A stretch of 64,000 nt of DNA from Timema cristinae (Eukaryota > Arthropoda > Insecta > Phasmatodea > Timematidae). The stretch is taken from positions 1 to 64,000 of the forward strand of contig JBCFYV010000576.1 of the NCBI GenBank assembly GCA_039000515.1. The letters run 5' to 3'. How positions within the stretch are numbered: the first letter of the stretch is position 1; each line of letters opens with the position of its first letter. Below the pieces are notes generated by a model, which was given only the letters and a program-made list of their open reading frames with translations, searched no databases and had not been told where the DNA came from. The position numbers and the translations under genes were made by a program. Of the stretch, positions 11,195 through 22,677 are shown piece after piece.

Positions 11195-11600
11195 TTCAAA
11201 ACATATCGGAAGATGATGCGTTTGTTTTTTCACCCTCCCTCCAAGCAACTGAGGGTTCCCGAACGATTTTACTCACGGTACATATCGGAAGATGATGTGT
11301 TTGTTTTTTTCCACCCTCCCTGTTCGGCTAATACGGCGTATTTATCCACATTTCATTAGTCTAAACGTTGTGAATAACGTGAGATGTATTTTCAGGTACG
11401 AATGATGGTACATAGCATCCTTGGGTACACTCTCGTCATGCGCAAATGATGGCACATAGCATCCCTGGGTACGCTCGCATCATGCACAAATGATGAATAG
11501 TACCTTTAACCTCAGAGTATTCACACTCTTCGTCATACACAAATGATGGAACATGGCATCTTAAAGTCACGGCTGCACTCTCATCATGCGCAAATGATGA
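11195..11600. repeat. Short tandem repeats
   Basis: A roughly 90-bp direct repeat (ATCGGAAGATGATG...GTTTGTTTTTTC) spans 11205-11325. A roughly 45-bp unit (CAAATGATGG.ACATAGCATC...TCATGC) then repeats about four times from 11400 to 11600. Confidence 0.55.
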
Positions 11601-11609
11601 CGCAATTGT

Positions 11610-12215
11610 TACGAATAGTATATCTGCCCCTTTTAGAAAGCTTAAGATTCTTACTAACGAACAAGTTTGTTAAACTTGCTACAAATCGAGAATATCAACG
11701 TTTACTGTTAAGTAACATTGAAATTATCTTCAATTTCTCATGTTTTCCCTACGGGCGGAATCCCTTTGTCAGGACAGAACGGCAAGTCAGAATGAGCCTC
11801 GTGTACATCTCATGGATATTCAAGATCTACCTGCAAGATAAAGCCTCGTATCCACGATCAGGTAAAAGTATATCTTAACTTTTACAAATGTCCTGGGAAA
11901 ATATCTCAGCAAACAGTAAGACGTTTCCTCGATAAAACAGATTAGCTCTTTCAAATTACTCGAGTCAGCTAAAATCATATAAAATGTTCTGATCAATGTT
12001 GACAGTCTAAAAAGTTAAATACTGTTATAACTATCGGAAAAATACAAATTGACTCTTTCGGATTACAAAGATACGCACAAATATTCAGTACAAAGTCTTT
12101 CATTCGATGTATACAATGATTATAGTCTCTCCGTCATAGAATAAGATAATACATTACATTTTTTTAGGGATAGAATGAGTACTTTCTAAACGGATTAAAC
12201 CATCGTCTTTTTTTA
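11610..12215. other. AT-rich spacer, no gene seen
   Basis: A 111-codon frame at 11543-11878 has no recognisable motif and overlaps the preceding tandem repeat. Nothing else is supported. Confidence 0.4.
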
Positions 12216-12221
12216 TCCAGG

Positions 12222-13540
12222 TTATTGTAGCAGACTGTACTCTGAGAGGCTCAGCTTATTGTACCAGACTGTACTCTGAGAGGTCCAGGCTATTGTACCA
12301 GACTGTACTCTGAGAGGTCCGGATTATTGTAGTAGACTGTACTCTGCGAGGCTCAGCTTATTGTACCAGACTGTACTCTGAGAGGTCCAGATTATTGTAT
12401 CAGACTGTACTCTGAGAGATCCAGGTTATTGTACCGGACTGTTCTCCGAGAGGTCCAGATTATTGTATCAGACTGTACTCTGAGAGATCCCGGTTATTGT
12501 ACCAGACTGGACACCGAGAGGCTCGGGTTATTGTACCAGACTGTACTCTGCGAGGCTCAGCTTATTGTACCAGACTGTACTCTGAGAGGTCCAGATTATT
12601 GTAGCAGACTGTACTCTGCGAGGCTCAGCTTATTGTACCAGACTGTACTCTGAGAGGTCCAGATTATTGTATCAGACTGTACTCTGAGAGATCCAGATTA
12701 TTGTATCAGACTGTAATCTGAGAGATCCCGGTTATTGTACCAGACTGGACTCCGAGAGGCTCGGGTTATTGTACCAGACTGTACTCTGCGAGGCTCAGCT
12801 TATTGTACCAGACTGTACTCTGAGAGGTCCAGATTATTGTAGCAGACTGTACTCTGCGAGTCTCAGCTTATTGTACCAGACTGTACTCTGAGAGGTCCAG
12901 ATTATTGTATCAGACTGTACTCTGAGAGATCCAGGTGATTGTACCGGACTGTTCTCCGAGAGGTCCAGATTATTGTATCAGACTGTACTCTGAGAGATCC
13001 CGGTTATTGTACCAGACTGGACACCGAGAGGCTCAGCTTATTGTACCAGACTGTACTTTGAGAGGTCCGGATTATTGTAGCAGACTGTACTCTGCGAGGC
13101 TCAGCTTATTGTACCAGACTGTACTCTGAGAGGTCCAGATTATTGTATCAGACTGTACTCTGAGAGATCCAGGTTATTGTACAGACTGTTCTCCGAGAGG
13201 TCCAGATTATTGTATCAGACTGTACTCTGAGAGATCCCGGTTATTGTACCAGACTGGACTCTGAGAGGCTCGGGTTATTGTAGCAGACTGTACTCTGCGA
13301 GGCTCAGCTTATTGTACCAGACTGTACTCTGAGAGGTCCAGATTATTGTATCAGACTGTACTCTGAGAGATCCAGGTTATTGTACCAGACTGTTCTCCGA
13401 GAGGTCCAGATTATTGTATCAGACTGCACTCTGAGAGATCCAGGTTATTGTACCAGACTGGTCCCCGAGAGGCTCGGGTTATTGTACCAGACTGTACTCT
13501 GAGAGGCTCAGCTTATTGTACCAGACTGTACTCTGAGATT
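12222..13540. repeat. 34-bp minisatellite, about 39 copies
   Basis: A unit of the form GAGAGGTCCAGATTATTGTA + CCAGACTGTACTCT is repeated head to tail with sequence variants (GGTCC/GATCC/GGCTC; TACTC/TTCTC/GACAC). The 34-bp period is not a multiple of three, so ORFs across it are periodic artefacts. A degenerate remnant of the same family lies at 17400-17610. Confidence 0.95.
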
Positions 13541-15853
13541 CTAACACTATGTTATCATGAACCGGATATACCTCTCATTCTAACACTATGTTATCATGAA
13601 CCGGATATACCTCCCATTCTAACAGTTTGTTATCATGAACCGGATATACCTCCCATTCTAACACTATGCTATCATGAACCAGCTATACCTCCCTTTCTAA
13701 CACTATGTTATCATGAACCGGATATACCTCCCATTCTAACACTATGTTAACATTAACCGGATATACCTCCCATTCTAACAGTATGTTATCATGAACCGGA
13801 TATACCTCCCATTCTAACACTATGTTATCATGAACCAGCTATACCTCCCATTCTAACACTATGTTATCATGAACCGGATATACCTCCTATTCTAGCACTA
13901 TGTTATCATTAACCGGATATACCTCCCATTCTAACAGTATGTTATCATGAACCGGATATACCTCTCATTCTATCACTATGTTATCATGAAGCGGATATAC
14001 CTCCATTCTAACACTTGTTATCATGAAGCGGATATACCTCCCATTCTAACACTATGTTATCATGAACGGATATACCTCCCATTCTAACGATTGTTATCAT
14101 GAACCGGTATACCTCCCATTCTAACACTATGTTATCATGAACCAGATATACCTCCCATTCTAACACTATGTTATCATGAACCGGATATACCTCCATTCTA
14201 ACACTATGTTATCATGAACCGTATACCTCCCATTCTAACACTATGTTATCATTTAACCGGATATACCTCCCATTCTAACAGTTATGTTATCATGAACCGG
14301 ATATACCTCCCATTCTAACACTATGTTATCATGAACCAGCTATACCTCCCATTCTAACACTATTTATCATGAACCGGATATACCTCCCATTCTAACACTA
14401 TGTTAAACATGAACCGGATATACCCCCATTCTAACGTTTGTTATCATGAACCGGATATACCTCCATTCTAACACTATGCTATCATGAACCAGATATACCT
14501 CCCATTCTAACACTATGTTATCATTAACCGGATATACCTCCCATTCTAACACTATGTTATCATAACCGGATATACCTCCATTCTAACACTATGTTATCAT
14601 GAACCGGATATACCCCCATTCTAACAGTATTGTTATCATGAACCGGATATACCTCCTATTCTAACACTATGTTATCATGAACCGGCTATACCTCCCATTC
14701 TAACACTATGTTATCATGAACGGATATACCTCCATTCTAACACTATGTTATCATGAACCAGCTATACCTCCCATTCTAACACTATGTTATCATGACCGAT
14801 ATACCTCCCATTCTAACACTATGTTATCATGAACCGGATATACCTCCCATTCTAACACTATGTTATCATGAACCAGGATATACCTCCCATTCTAACATAT
14901 GTTATCATGAACGGATATACCTCCATTCTAACACTATGTTATCATGAACCGGATATACCTCCCATTCTAACACTATGTTATCATGAACCGCTATACCTCC
15001 CATTCTAACACTATGTTATCATGAACCGGATATACCTCCTATTCTAACACTATGTTATCATTAACCGGATATACCTCCCATTCTAACAGTATGTTATCAT
15101 GAACCGGATATACCTCTCATTCTAACACTATGTTATCATGAACGGATATACCTCCATTCTAACACTATGTTATCATTAACCGGATATACCTCCCATTCTA
15201 ACACATTTTCATACGGAAGTACCTCAATCTGAAATACATATGTTAATTTGATACCGGATATACCCCCGATTCTAACAGTCATGTTATCATGAACTTATAT
15301 ACTCCCATACTTAACATTATGTTATCATGAAGCAGATATACCTCCATTCTAAACTATTTATCAAACCGGATATACCTCTCATTCTAACACATATGTTACA
15401 TGAACCAGATATACCTCCCATTCTAACATATGTTATCATGAACCGGATATACCTCCATTCTAACACTATGTTATCATGTAACCGGATATACCTCCCATTC
15501 TAACATATGTTATCATGAACCGGATATACCTCCATTTAACACTATGTTATCATGAACCGGATATACCTCCATTCTAACACTATGTTATCATGAAGCGGAT
15601 ATACCTCCCATTCTAACACTATGTTATCATGAACCGGATATACCTCCCATTCTAACAGTATGTTATCATGAACCGGATATACCTCCTATTCTAACACTAT
15701 GTTATCATTAACCGGATATACCTCCCATTCTAACAGTATGTTATCATGAACCGGATATACCTCTCATTCTAACACTATGTTATCATGAAGCGGATATACC
15801 TCTCATTCTAACACTATGTTATCATTTAACCGGATATACCTCCCATTCTAACA

Positions 15854-16012
15854 CGCATTTCTCTAGGGAGGTACATAGAAAGCTGAAACTATCTATAATT
15901 TTAATTGTGATCCCTAAAAAACCCGTACCGAATATACTTCATGATTACTTTGAATCTTCTCATTGTCTCACCAATAACCTTAACTTTCCCTGGATTGGCA
16001 AGAACGCTCTTT
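15854..16012 (-). pseudogene. PolB exonuclease fragment (copy a) inside the minisatellite
   Basis: The minus strand encodes a stretch with RRFKVIMKYI and IKIIDSFSFL, matching the Exo III region of protein-primed family B polymerase. It differs from copy b by an indel around CCCTAAAAAACCCG, which breaks the frame. It is flanked on both sides by 39-bp minisatellite units. Confidence 0.65.
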
Positions 16013-16350
16013 AACCGGATATACCTCCCATTCTAACAGTATGTTATCATGAACCGGATATACCTCTCATTCTAACACTATGTTATCATTAACCGGATAT
16101 ACCTCCCATTCTAACACTATGTTATCATGAACCGGATATACCTCCCATTCTTACACTATGTTATCATGAACCGGATATACCTCCTATTCTAGCACTATGT
16201 TATCATTAACCGGATATACCTCCCATTCTAACAGTATGTTATCATGAACCGGATATACCTCTCATTCTATCACTATGTTATCATGAAGCGTATATACCTC
16301 CCATTCTAACACTATGTTATCATTAACCAGATATACCTCCCATTCTAACA

Positions 16351-16509
16351 CGCATTTCTCTAGGGAGGTACATAGAAAGCTGAAACTATCTATAATTTTA
16401 ATTGTGATCCCTCGAAACCCGTACCGAATATACTTCATGATTACTTTGAATCTTCTCATTGTCTCACCAATAACCTTAACTTTCCCTGGATTGACAAGAA
16501 CGCTCTTTA
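16351..16509 (-). pseudogene. PolB exonuclease fragment (copy b) inside the minisatellite
   Basis: The open frame contains MRRFKVIMKYIRYGFRG, then ITIKIIDSFSFL and CTSLEKCV. This is the Exo III motif region of a protein-primed DNA polymerase, and the equivalent segment lies at 47370-47455 in the plus-strand PolB copy. It is about 497 bp from copy a, so polymerase fragment plus minisatellite was duplicated as a unit. The frame continues into the repeat. Confidence 0.72.
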
Positions 16510-16689
16510 ACCGGATATACCTTCCAATCTAACACTATGTTATCATTAACCGGATATACCTCCCATTCTAACAGTATGTTATCATGAACCGGATATACCT
16601 CTCATTCTAACACTATGTTATCATGAACCGGATATACCTCCCATTCTAACACTATGTTATCATGAACCGGATATACCTCCCATTCTAAC

Positions 16690-17290
16690 AGGTGGCGGTT
16701 ATAGCCCTCCTTCCCTCGACTAGGCTGGAAAAATACATATCTAAAATGATCTTTTCTCTCTCTCTCTCTCTCTCCCCCCCTCTTTCCACCTTTCTGTCTC
16801 TCCCTCTCCTCCTCTCTCTCAGAGTAGGAGATGACGGGTATAGCCCTCCTTCCTTTTTAGAAACTTTTCTAGCCATCAGATAAAGCTATTTCCATGAAAA
16901 TTAGACCTTCAATTTTAAACAGCTACGTAAACTACTTTTACCATATGTATAGAGGAGGGGAGAAATGTCCCTCTCTCTTTCTCTCTCTTCCTCACCTTCC
17001 CTCTTTCTATCTCTCTACCTCCCCCTCTGCTCCTCTCTCTCTCTCTCTCTCTCTCAGAGTAGGGGATGACGGGTATAGCCCTCCTTCCCTAGACTAGGCT
17101 GGAAAAAAAAAACATATCTAAAAAGATATTTTCTATCTCTCTGTCTCTCTCTCTCTTCCCCCCCTCTTTTTATCTCTCTGCCTCTCCCTCTCCTCCCCTC
17201 TCTCAGAGTAGGAGATGACGGGTATAGCCCTCCTTCCCTCGAATAGGCTGGAAAAAATACATATCTAAAATGATATTTTCTTGCTCAGAA
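16690..17290 (+). repeat. Three copies of a pyrimidine-rich unit
   Basis: Each copy has TAGCCCTCCTTCCCT, a GGCTGGAAAAA box, CATATCTAAAA, a (CT)n run and AGAGTAGGAGATGACGGG. The unit also occurs at 9380-9560. Confidence 0.8.
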
Positions 17291-17399
17291 TGAAACATAC
17301 ATAGCAGCAAAAATCAGTTTTTATAGCATAGGTTTTTTTTTAAACAGATACATCCCAAATTAGTATATTTTTTTTCTTCAGTCAAGTTTTTTTTTGTAA

Positions 17400-17610
17400 C
17401 CCTGACTGTAGCAGTCTGTACACTGAGCGACTTTTATTGTACCAGATCGGTCTCTGAGAGGTCCGAGTTGTAACCCGGGGGAGGACAGGTTGTAACCCTG
17501 ACTGAGGCCGGTTATTGTACCAGTCTGTACTCAGAGAGACTTAGATTCTAACCCTAACTGTTACCTTATGTACTCTAGGAGGTCCGAGTTGTAATCTTGG
17601 AGAGGTCAGG
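17400..17610 (+). repeat. Degenerate remnant of the 34-bp minisatellite
   Basis: Motifs TATTGTACCAG, TCTGTACTC, GAGAGGTCCGAG and GTAACCC recur at irregular spacing. They resemble the 12.2-13.5 kb array but are too diverged for a clean period. Confidence 0.55.
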
Positions 17611-18240
17611 TAAAAAAAAAAAAAAATACACACACACAGAAAACTCTATTTAATGAATATAATGATAAACATTTTTTTAAACAGATACACGCTAAATTAG
17701 TATATTTTTTTTCTTCAGTCAAGTCTTTTTTAAAGCACTAATGATAAAGGTATAGTGACATTAATTATTCACTTTTGTATTAATCAAAACATATATACAC
17801 AGAAAACTCTATTTAATGAATATAATGATAAACATTTTTTTAAACAGATACACACGCTAAATTAGTATATTTTTTTTTTCTTCAGTCAAGTTACAGAACA
17901 AGAATATTTTTCTCAAGTCTTTTTAAAGCACTAACATTTGTGTTTTTAGTGACATTAATCAAAACATACGCCTGCTTTTTCTCAAGTCTTTTTCTAGTGA
18001 CATTAATCAAAACTCTATTTAAACAGATACATACTAAATTAGCTTATTTCTTTCTCAAGTCTTTTTTAAAGCACTAACATTTTTTTCTAGTAACATACTA
18101 AATTAGCATATTTTTTAAAGCACTAACATTTTTTCTAGTGACTATACCTACAGAAAACTTTTTTAAACATATATGCGCTAAATTAGTTTATTTTTTTTCT
18201 CAAGTCTTTTTTAAAAATGAGCACTAACATTGACGTGAGG
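17610..18240. repeat. AT-rich imperfect direct repeats
   Basis: The order AAACAGATACA...CTAAATTAG, TTTTTTTCTTCAGTCAAGT, TTTTTAAAGCACTAA repeats four to six times with deletions. ACAGAAAACTCTATTTAATG occurs twice. No gene is seen. Confidence 0.65.
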
Positions 18241-18267
18241 GATAGTAGATGCCTGCTCGCTTGTAGA

Positions 18268-18924
18268 TCACTCACTGGCACCCGTACATGATGGTCCAGC
18301 TTCAATCAGCGTCTCTTGGAGGGAAGTAGCTGGTTGCTCCCCTATTGAGTAATGACCCCAAGGTAGAGTTCTGACTGATCCAGGTAACACGTATCGTTTG
18401 TCATCGATAGAGCAAAGTGCGACCTGATTAAATTTTTGAGTGTAAAGTTTGAATCCTACAGCTCTTATTGAACGAGCTTCTCTCATGACTACCGTTTCAT
18501 TAGTTAAACAATTACGATAGTCCTCTAAAGAGAGCGTTCTTAACGCGCTACTCTTGACACCTTTAGCCTTAAGCATCTCACCACCCCCTTGTACAGCAAA
18601 TGAATAGAGTTTAGGGCGTAAACCTATGAACTCAGTGATGATATGACCTCGAGTCTCGTCTTTTAGTTTACCGAGCACCCCTTTATTTACTACAGGCATG
18701 CCGTAAACATTGTCTCGTCCGTAAGTGGAGGTGTCCAGATACTCATTAGCTAGCGGGATAAGTCGTCGGTAGGCGTCCTCGACTGTTATATAGTAGAGGA
18801 GCGAGTCTGTGTCAGTGTATTGGAGTTTTAGTGTACCTGGTGGGAAGGCAGGAACCATGACCTGGTAATGTAGGCCGTACATGACTACTTTAGAGATTTC
18901 CAAAATGGCGAATCCCGTCATCAT
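18268..18924 (-). pseudogene. C-terminal part of protein-primed family B DNA polymerase
   Basis: An open frame of 218 codons gives the thumb-side end of a PolB of the Polinton/adintovirus type. GFAILEISKVVMYGLHY precedes the motif C catalytic sequence YTDTDS (Asp38 and Asp40 of the ORF). The KLYSF motif follows near residue 105, and a C-terminal tail runs to a natural-looking stop. The exonuclease domain and most of the palm are missing upstream, and no splice acceptor is obvious before the first ATG. Exonuclease fragments of the gene lie downstream (15.8-16.5 kb) in non-collinear order, so the gene has been rearranged. PolB would replicate the element from protein-primed ends, but this copy cannot be functional alone. 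Confidence 0.88.
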
Positions 18925-18929
18925 AACAT

Positions 18930-19340
18930 TGAAAAAATAATAATTTAATTTTTTAAACTAAATTATCTAAGTCTTACATGAGATTTTATAGCTTAGAATG
19001 TTTTCTAAACTGTTATCTAAAGGATAGTCTAGAGGAAATGCACCCGCATTATTGTCGAGATGTGATGGAAAAAAACAAATGACTAAAAGTGCATGTGATA
19101 AATCACAACCATCGTTCTCGGCCTATATTCGAACATGAATCTCTCTCCTTTTATGTTACTTCTGTCTATCGCAAGTCTGGAGCCTCAGATCATGTGAGCA
19201 CGAATATGGTGAGTGCATAACTTATCCAGTTAAAATATAATCTCTTAATGACTCAACACTTGGGCTGCAAATCATTGTAAATACGGAACTGTCCGTACAA
19301 AGAGGATCACATTTTAATTGATTTAAATTAGTTGAGAATC
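18930..19340. other. Spacer, no gene seen
   Basis: AT-rich, without recognisable coding or repeat structure. Confidence 0.4.
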
Positions 19341-19344
19341 ACAC

Positions 19345-19440
19345 CTGGACATGGAAATCGAACTCAGCACCTTTGGCTTAGTGCACCAACGTACCACTGA
19401 GCTATTAATGATGCGTACCGTGTTCAAGGTCGTGATACGA
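19345..19440 (-). mobile_element. tRNA-like SINE head (minus strand)
   Basis: On the minus strand the order is TAGCTCAGTGGTA (A box), ACTAAGCCAAAGGT, GAGTTCGATTTCC (B box) and TGTCCAGG. It matches the tRNA-like sequence at 28831-28901 around CTAAGCCAAAGGT. Confidence 0.55.
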
Positions 19441-19546
19441 TTAGTCACTCATGTGTAGCTGACCATTACACACGTTCATCATAGACTCCAGCCTTAAAAC
19501 TTAGAGAATAATGACCCTGAGAATGGGACAAATCTGTGATAGTTAA

Positions 19547-19990
19547 GTGCTGAAATAACAAACTTCTTTAAATAAATTAGACGAAAACAACTTTCAGCAG
19601 GTTCACATAAATGAAGATCTTACTTTAAATGATTAAGCTCCATGGTATTATCCCGCAATCGAGCCAACGTCTGTTGGTGAAGATGATGCCAACTTATGCC
19701 TCTATATGGCGTTAAGTGGTAGAGCATTGACGTCCTGAGTCAAAGGTCCTGGGTTTGATCCCCATGTCAGGCATGTAATTTCTCAACTAATTTCAACCTC
19801 TTAGTTTAAGTAAAATTGTTTATTTTGTGCTGAAATAACAAACTTCTTTAAATAAATTAAACAAAAACAACTTTCGGTAGGTTCACATAAATGAAGATCT
19901 TACTTTAAATGATTAAGCTCCATGGTATTATCCCGCAATCGAGCCAACATCTGTTGGTGAAGATGATGCCAACTTATGTCTCTATATGGT
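19547..19990. repeat. Direct repeat of about 165 bp, two copies
   Basis: 19547-19710 and 19829-19990 are nearly identical. Both contain GTGCTGAAATAACAAACTTC, TCACATAAATGAAGATC, CCATGGTATTATCCCGC and TGGTGAAGATGATGCC. The region between holds a tRNA-like segment. Confidence 0.8.
19705..19780 (+). mobile_element. tRNA-like SINE fragment
   Basis: TTAAGTGGTAGAGCATTG is followed by GAGTCAAAGGTCCTGGGTT and TGATCCCCATGTCAGGC. This is an A/B-box arrangement like a tRNA with a degraded acceptor stem. It sits between the two direct repeats. Confidence 0.45.
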
Positions 19991-20132
19991 TTCATGTGGT
20001 CAGTACAACGAACCCTCATACCGTTAATCTCAGTTTTATAGACTGGAGCCGCTACTTATTTATTCAAGTAGCTTCTCATTTGCTCTCACGAGGCTGAGTT
20101 GACACCATTCCAAATCTACTGTTTCACAGAAA

Positions 20133-20216
20133 ATTTGAAAGAACCTGGGATCGAACCCGGGACCTCTGGATCTGCAACCAAGAACTCTTGCCACTAGACC
20201 ATAGAACTGGTCCTTT
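20133..20216 (-). mobile_element. tRNA-like SINE head (minus strand)
   Basis: On the minus strand TGGTCTAGTGGCAAG matches an A box and GGTTCGATCCC matches a B box. An anticodon-arm-like segment with GGTTGCAGATCC lies between. The acceptor ends do not pair well, so it is a tRNA-derived repeat rather than a functional tRNA. Confidence 0.5.
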
Positions 20217-20444
20217 AAATTCTAACAGTGTGTTTATAAAATAATATTTGTAAATAGATTGCATAAATGGTTGTTGCTACCATTCAAAATTACAATGACA
20301 CCAGGCAGAAGACCACGTTATTCTTGTTTTTCTCCTCTAAGTTTAGTGTGTTAAATATATTGTATAGAGAAGAATAGAAATAACCCTTTTCAATTCTACC
20401 ATCAGTAGAATGCTTAAACTCGCAAATGAGGCTACAATTTACCT

Positions 20445-20915
20445 TTATCGGGTCGTTCGCGTTTGATTCTTTACATAAATATCTCCGCACGCAACGAGAA
20501 ACTGTACGACATCCTTGTAGGGTAACTCGTTACTGATTGAGTATGTCTTTATACGTCGAGCGTATGCTTGTTCAATAAGTTTAATAGATAGTCCTAGCGG
20601 CTCCAGGTAAAGCCTAAACTGAGTAAATCCCGTACCTAAGTTTCGTGATAAGGTCAAAAGTCTTTGGATCTGTACGTCTATATTGTCATGGTCTGATATC
20701 AGTAGACTCGAGGTCTTAATCTGGCCAGGTATATGCTCAATGTAAGCGTTATACAACTTCCCTTCACGAAGTGCAACGTCATGTTTCAAGTATCTAATTA
20801 AAAGTTGTTCATTAGCGTCTAGATCTGTGAGAGTATACACCCTATTCCCATTAGTTTGCCGAGATACAATTATAGGAGGTGATAAACGCAAACGTTTTGT
20901 CGGTGGTTCTGTCAT
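20445..20915 (-). CDS. Hypothetical protein, about 156 aa, possible element gene
   Basis: The first ATG in frame gives MTEPPTKRLRLSPP; a few codons before it begin only with GTG. The N-terminus has a basic PTKRLRL patch resembling a nuclear localisation signal. The rest is a mixed alpha/beta-looking sequence with segments such as IEHIPGQIKTSSLLI and FTQFRLYLEPLGLSIK and an end at QTRTTR. I do not recognise the family. Codon composition is less AT-biased than the flanks, and it lies between PolB and the OB-fold-like gene on the same strand, which suggests membership of the Polinton-like element. No TATA box is evident. Confidence 0.6.
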   Translation of the reverse strand: MTEPPTKRLRLSPPIIVSRQTNGNRVYTLTDLDANEQLLIRYLKHDVALREGKLYNAYIEHIPGQIKTSSLLISDHDNIDVQIQRLLTLSRNLGTGFTQFRLYLEPLGLSIKLIEQAYARRIKTYSISNELPYKDVVQFLVACGDIYVKNQTRTTR

Positions 20916-21099
20916 GTTCGGGTGCACTATGCTCTAAAAAGGCCCTACTCCCCCTCAGTATTATCTTCTTCATTTCGGGTCAACTTGCTCTATGATCTCT
21001 TCGAGCGGCTCTGAGACAGCTATAAAAACAAACAGGGACATCTAGTCAGCTGTTCATGAAGCCATGATATACAAACATTGAAGCTAATGTGTGTTTAAT

Positions 21100-21310
21100 T
21101 CAGGTCTGAATCGTCTGTGTAGAGGAAGTGAGCCTGCATTTACGTAGAGTAAGAGTGAGAAGGATCAAGGTTCAAATCTAGGTCGCGTGTACTGGGGTGT
21201 AATTTTCTCAAAAAAAGGTTTACGATTCTACTTCTTAAAAATATAACCCTTTTCTTATATCTAAAAATATTAGCGTATAACTCGAACGGGTAGTAAGACG
21301 TGATGCTAGG
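21100..21310 (+). mobile_element. SINE (family 2) copy with shared tail
   Basis: AGTGAGCCTGCATTTACGT and AGGTTCAAATCTAGGTCGCG are present, and a tail at 21263-21309 reads GCGTATAACTCGAACGGGTA then GTAAGACGTGATGCTA. The tail matches that of the well-defined SINE at 33130-33415. Confidence 0.5.
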
Positions 21311-21769
21311 AACTGAATACCTCTAATTAGAATAACTAAAATCATATTAAATGTATGACTCGAAAATACATTCGATTGTCCTGATGTAGACAGTAAGATT
21401 GGGGGGTTCGAAGTAAAGTTTGTTAGAGGATTATACATTAGAACTTAACTCTCTACCGTACGTGATTTATATATAACACTTTAGCACAACTTAATGCTAA
21501 AAAACTTTTAAGGAAATCTTTCAAATTTGCTTTCTACTTGCAGCAACGCCTGTGAAACTCTATTCCTACTACTTGTATAGCTTGACTGTTTATCACATTA
21601 TCTAAGCTTAAAGGCAATCTCAAGTTTTTTTGTCTTGTTTCGTCACAAAACAATTGAATACTTGCATTTACTATTATTGTTATTATCATATGGGTTATTT
21701 AAAGCTAACATTGATAATGTTTTAGCGGCATCATTCAGCATGATTGAGATTTGAACGAATCAATGAGGA

Positions 21770-22610
21770 AGCGTAGACTATTATGTATTATCTTACCACC
21801 CGTTCGGTTTATACGCTAATGTGTAATGGTGAGATGAAATGAAGGACCTACAGTTTAACGTGGAATCCGAACCACGGTGGAGGCCTGGCATTCCTCCCTC
21901 ATTCGCAAGATAGCCTGAAGGAAGGGTTTTTTTTTGAGAAAATATGCGTTATTATTTGTAAAATCATAGAAATTAGAGGAAAAGAACCCACATTTGCGTA
22001 GAGTTGGAAAAAAATACATCTTTCGATTAATGACAAGATGAAAAGAAGGATCCCCAGTTTAACGTGGGATCCGAACCACGGTGGTGGTCTGACATTCACA
22101 AGATAACCTGAAGGAAAGGTTTTTTTTGAGAAAATATGCGTTATTATTTGTAAAATCACAGAAATTAGAGGAAAAGAACGCACATTTGCGTAGAGTTGGA
22201 AAAAAATACATCTTTCGATTAATGACAAGATGAAATGAAGGATCCCCAGTTTAACGTGGAATCCGAACCACGGTGGAGGTCTGACATTCACAAGATAACC
22301 TGAAGGAAGGGTTTTTTGAGAAAATATGCGTTATTATTTGTAAAATCACAGAAATTAGAGGAAAAGAACCCACATTTGCGTAGAGTTGGAAAAAAATACA
22401 TCTTTCGATTAATGACAAGATGAAAAGAAGGATCCCCAGTTTAACGTGGAATCCGAACGACGGTGGTGGTCTGACATTCACAAGATAACCTGAAGGAAGG
22501 GTTTTTTTAAGAAAATATGCGTTATTATTTGTAAAATCACAGAAATTAGAGGAAAAGAACCCACATTTGCGTAGAGGGAGAGTTGAAAAAACCCCCATAC
22601 TCTGTACATC
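21770..22610 (-). repeat. SINE fragment and about 190-bp tandem repeat, four units
   Basis: 21770-21930 is the reverse complement of the SINE tail and body (CGTTCGGTTTATACGC, GTTTAACGTGGAATCCGAAC, GAGGCCTGGCATTCC). From about 21840 to 22600 a unit of roughly 190 bp repeats four times. It combines that SINE segment with a separate sequence (GCGTTATTATTTGTAAAATC, AGAAATTAGAGGAAAAGAAC, CATTTGCGTAGAG). GGATCCCCAG starts at 22048, 22240 and 22430. The array begins just after the splice donor of the gene at 22675-22972. ORFs on the minus strand are translations of the repeat. Confidence 0.85.
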
Positions 22611-22668
22611 CTACCTGAAAAAAACATATTTCGATTGATTTGATTAATCCTAGAAATGATTGTAATAA

Positions 22669-22677
22669 ACATACCTT
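22669..22677 (-). other. Candidate 5' splice site (AAG|GTATGT)
   Basis: On the minus strand the sequence GAAGGTATGT matches the metazoan donor consensus exactly. It coincides with the point where the protein stops looking conserved. Confidence 0.5.

Larger units (their letters stand above)
13545..16690 (-). repeat. 39-bp minisatellite with embedded PolB fragments
   Basis: A 39-bp unit (CTAACACTATGTTATCATGA then ACCGGATATACCTCCCATT) is repeated over about 70 times. It is interrupted by two PolB exonuclease fragments (15854-16012 and 16351-16509), and a weak third trace lies near 15200. The period equals 13 codons. On the minus strand the unit reads WEVYPVHDNIVLE without stops, and one frame passes directly from PolB (SLEKCV) into the repeat (LEWEVY). 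Many 1-bp deletions between 14000 and 15600 break the period and could be assembly error. Confidence 0.93.

Noticed and set aside
12429..13750. Tyr/Leu/Pro-rich repeat ORFs
   Set aside because: Frames follow the minisatellites and have no independent support.
12222..16690. Regular arrays that might look like CRISPR
   Set aside because: Units are adjacent with no unique spacers, and the context is eukaryotic; these are minisatellites.
22251..22598. Minus-strand repeated ORF (FFQLYANVGSFPLIS type)
   Set aside because: Translation of the 190-bp tandem repeat, including SINE sequence.
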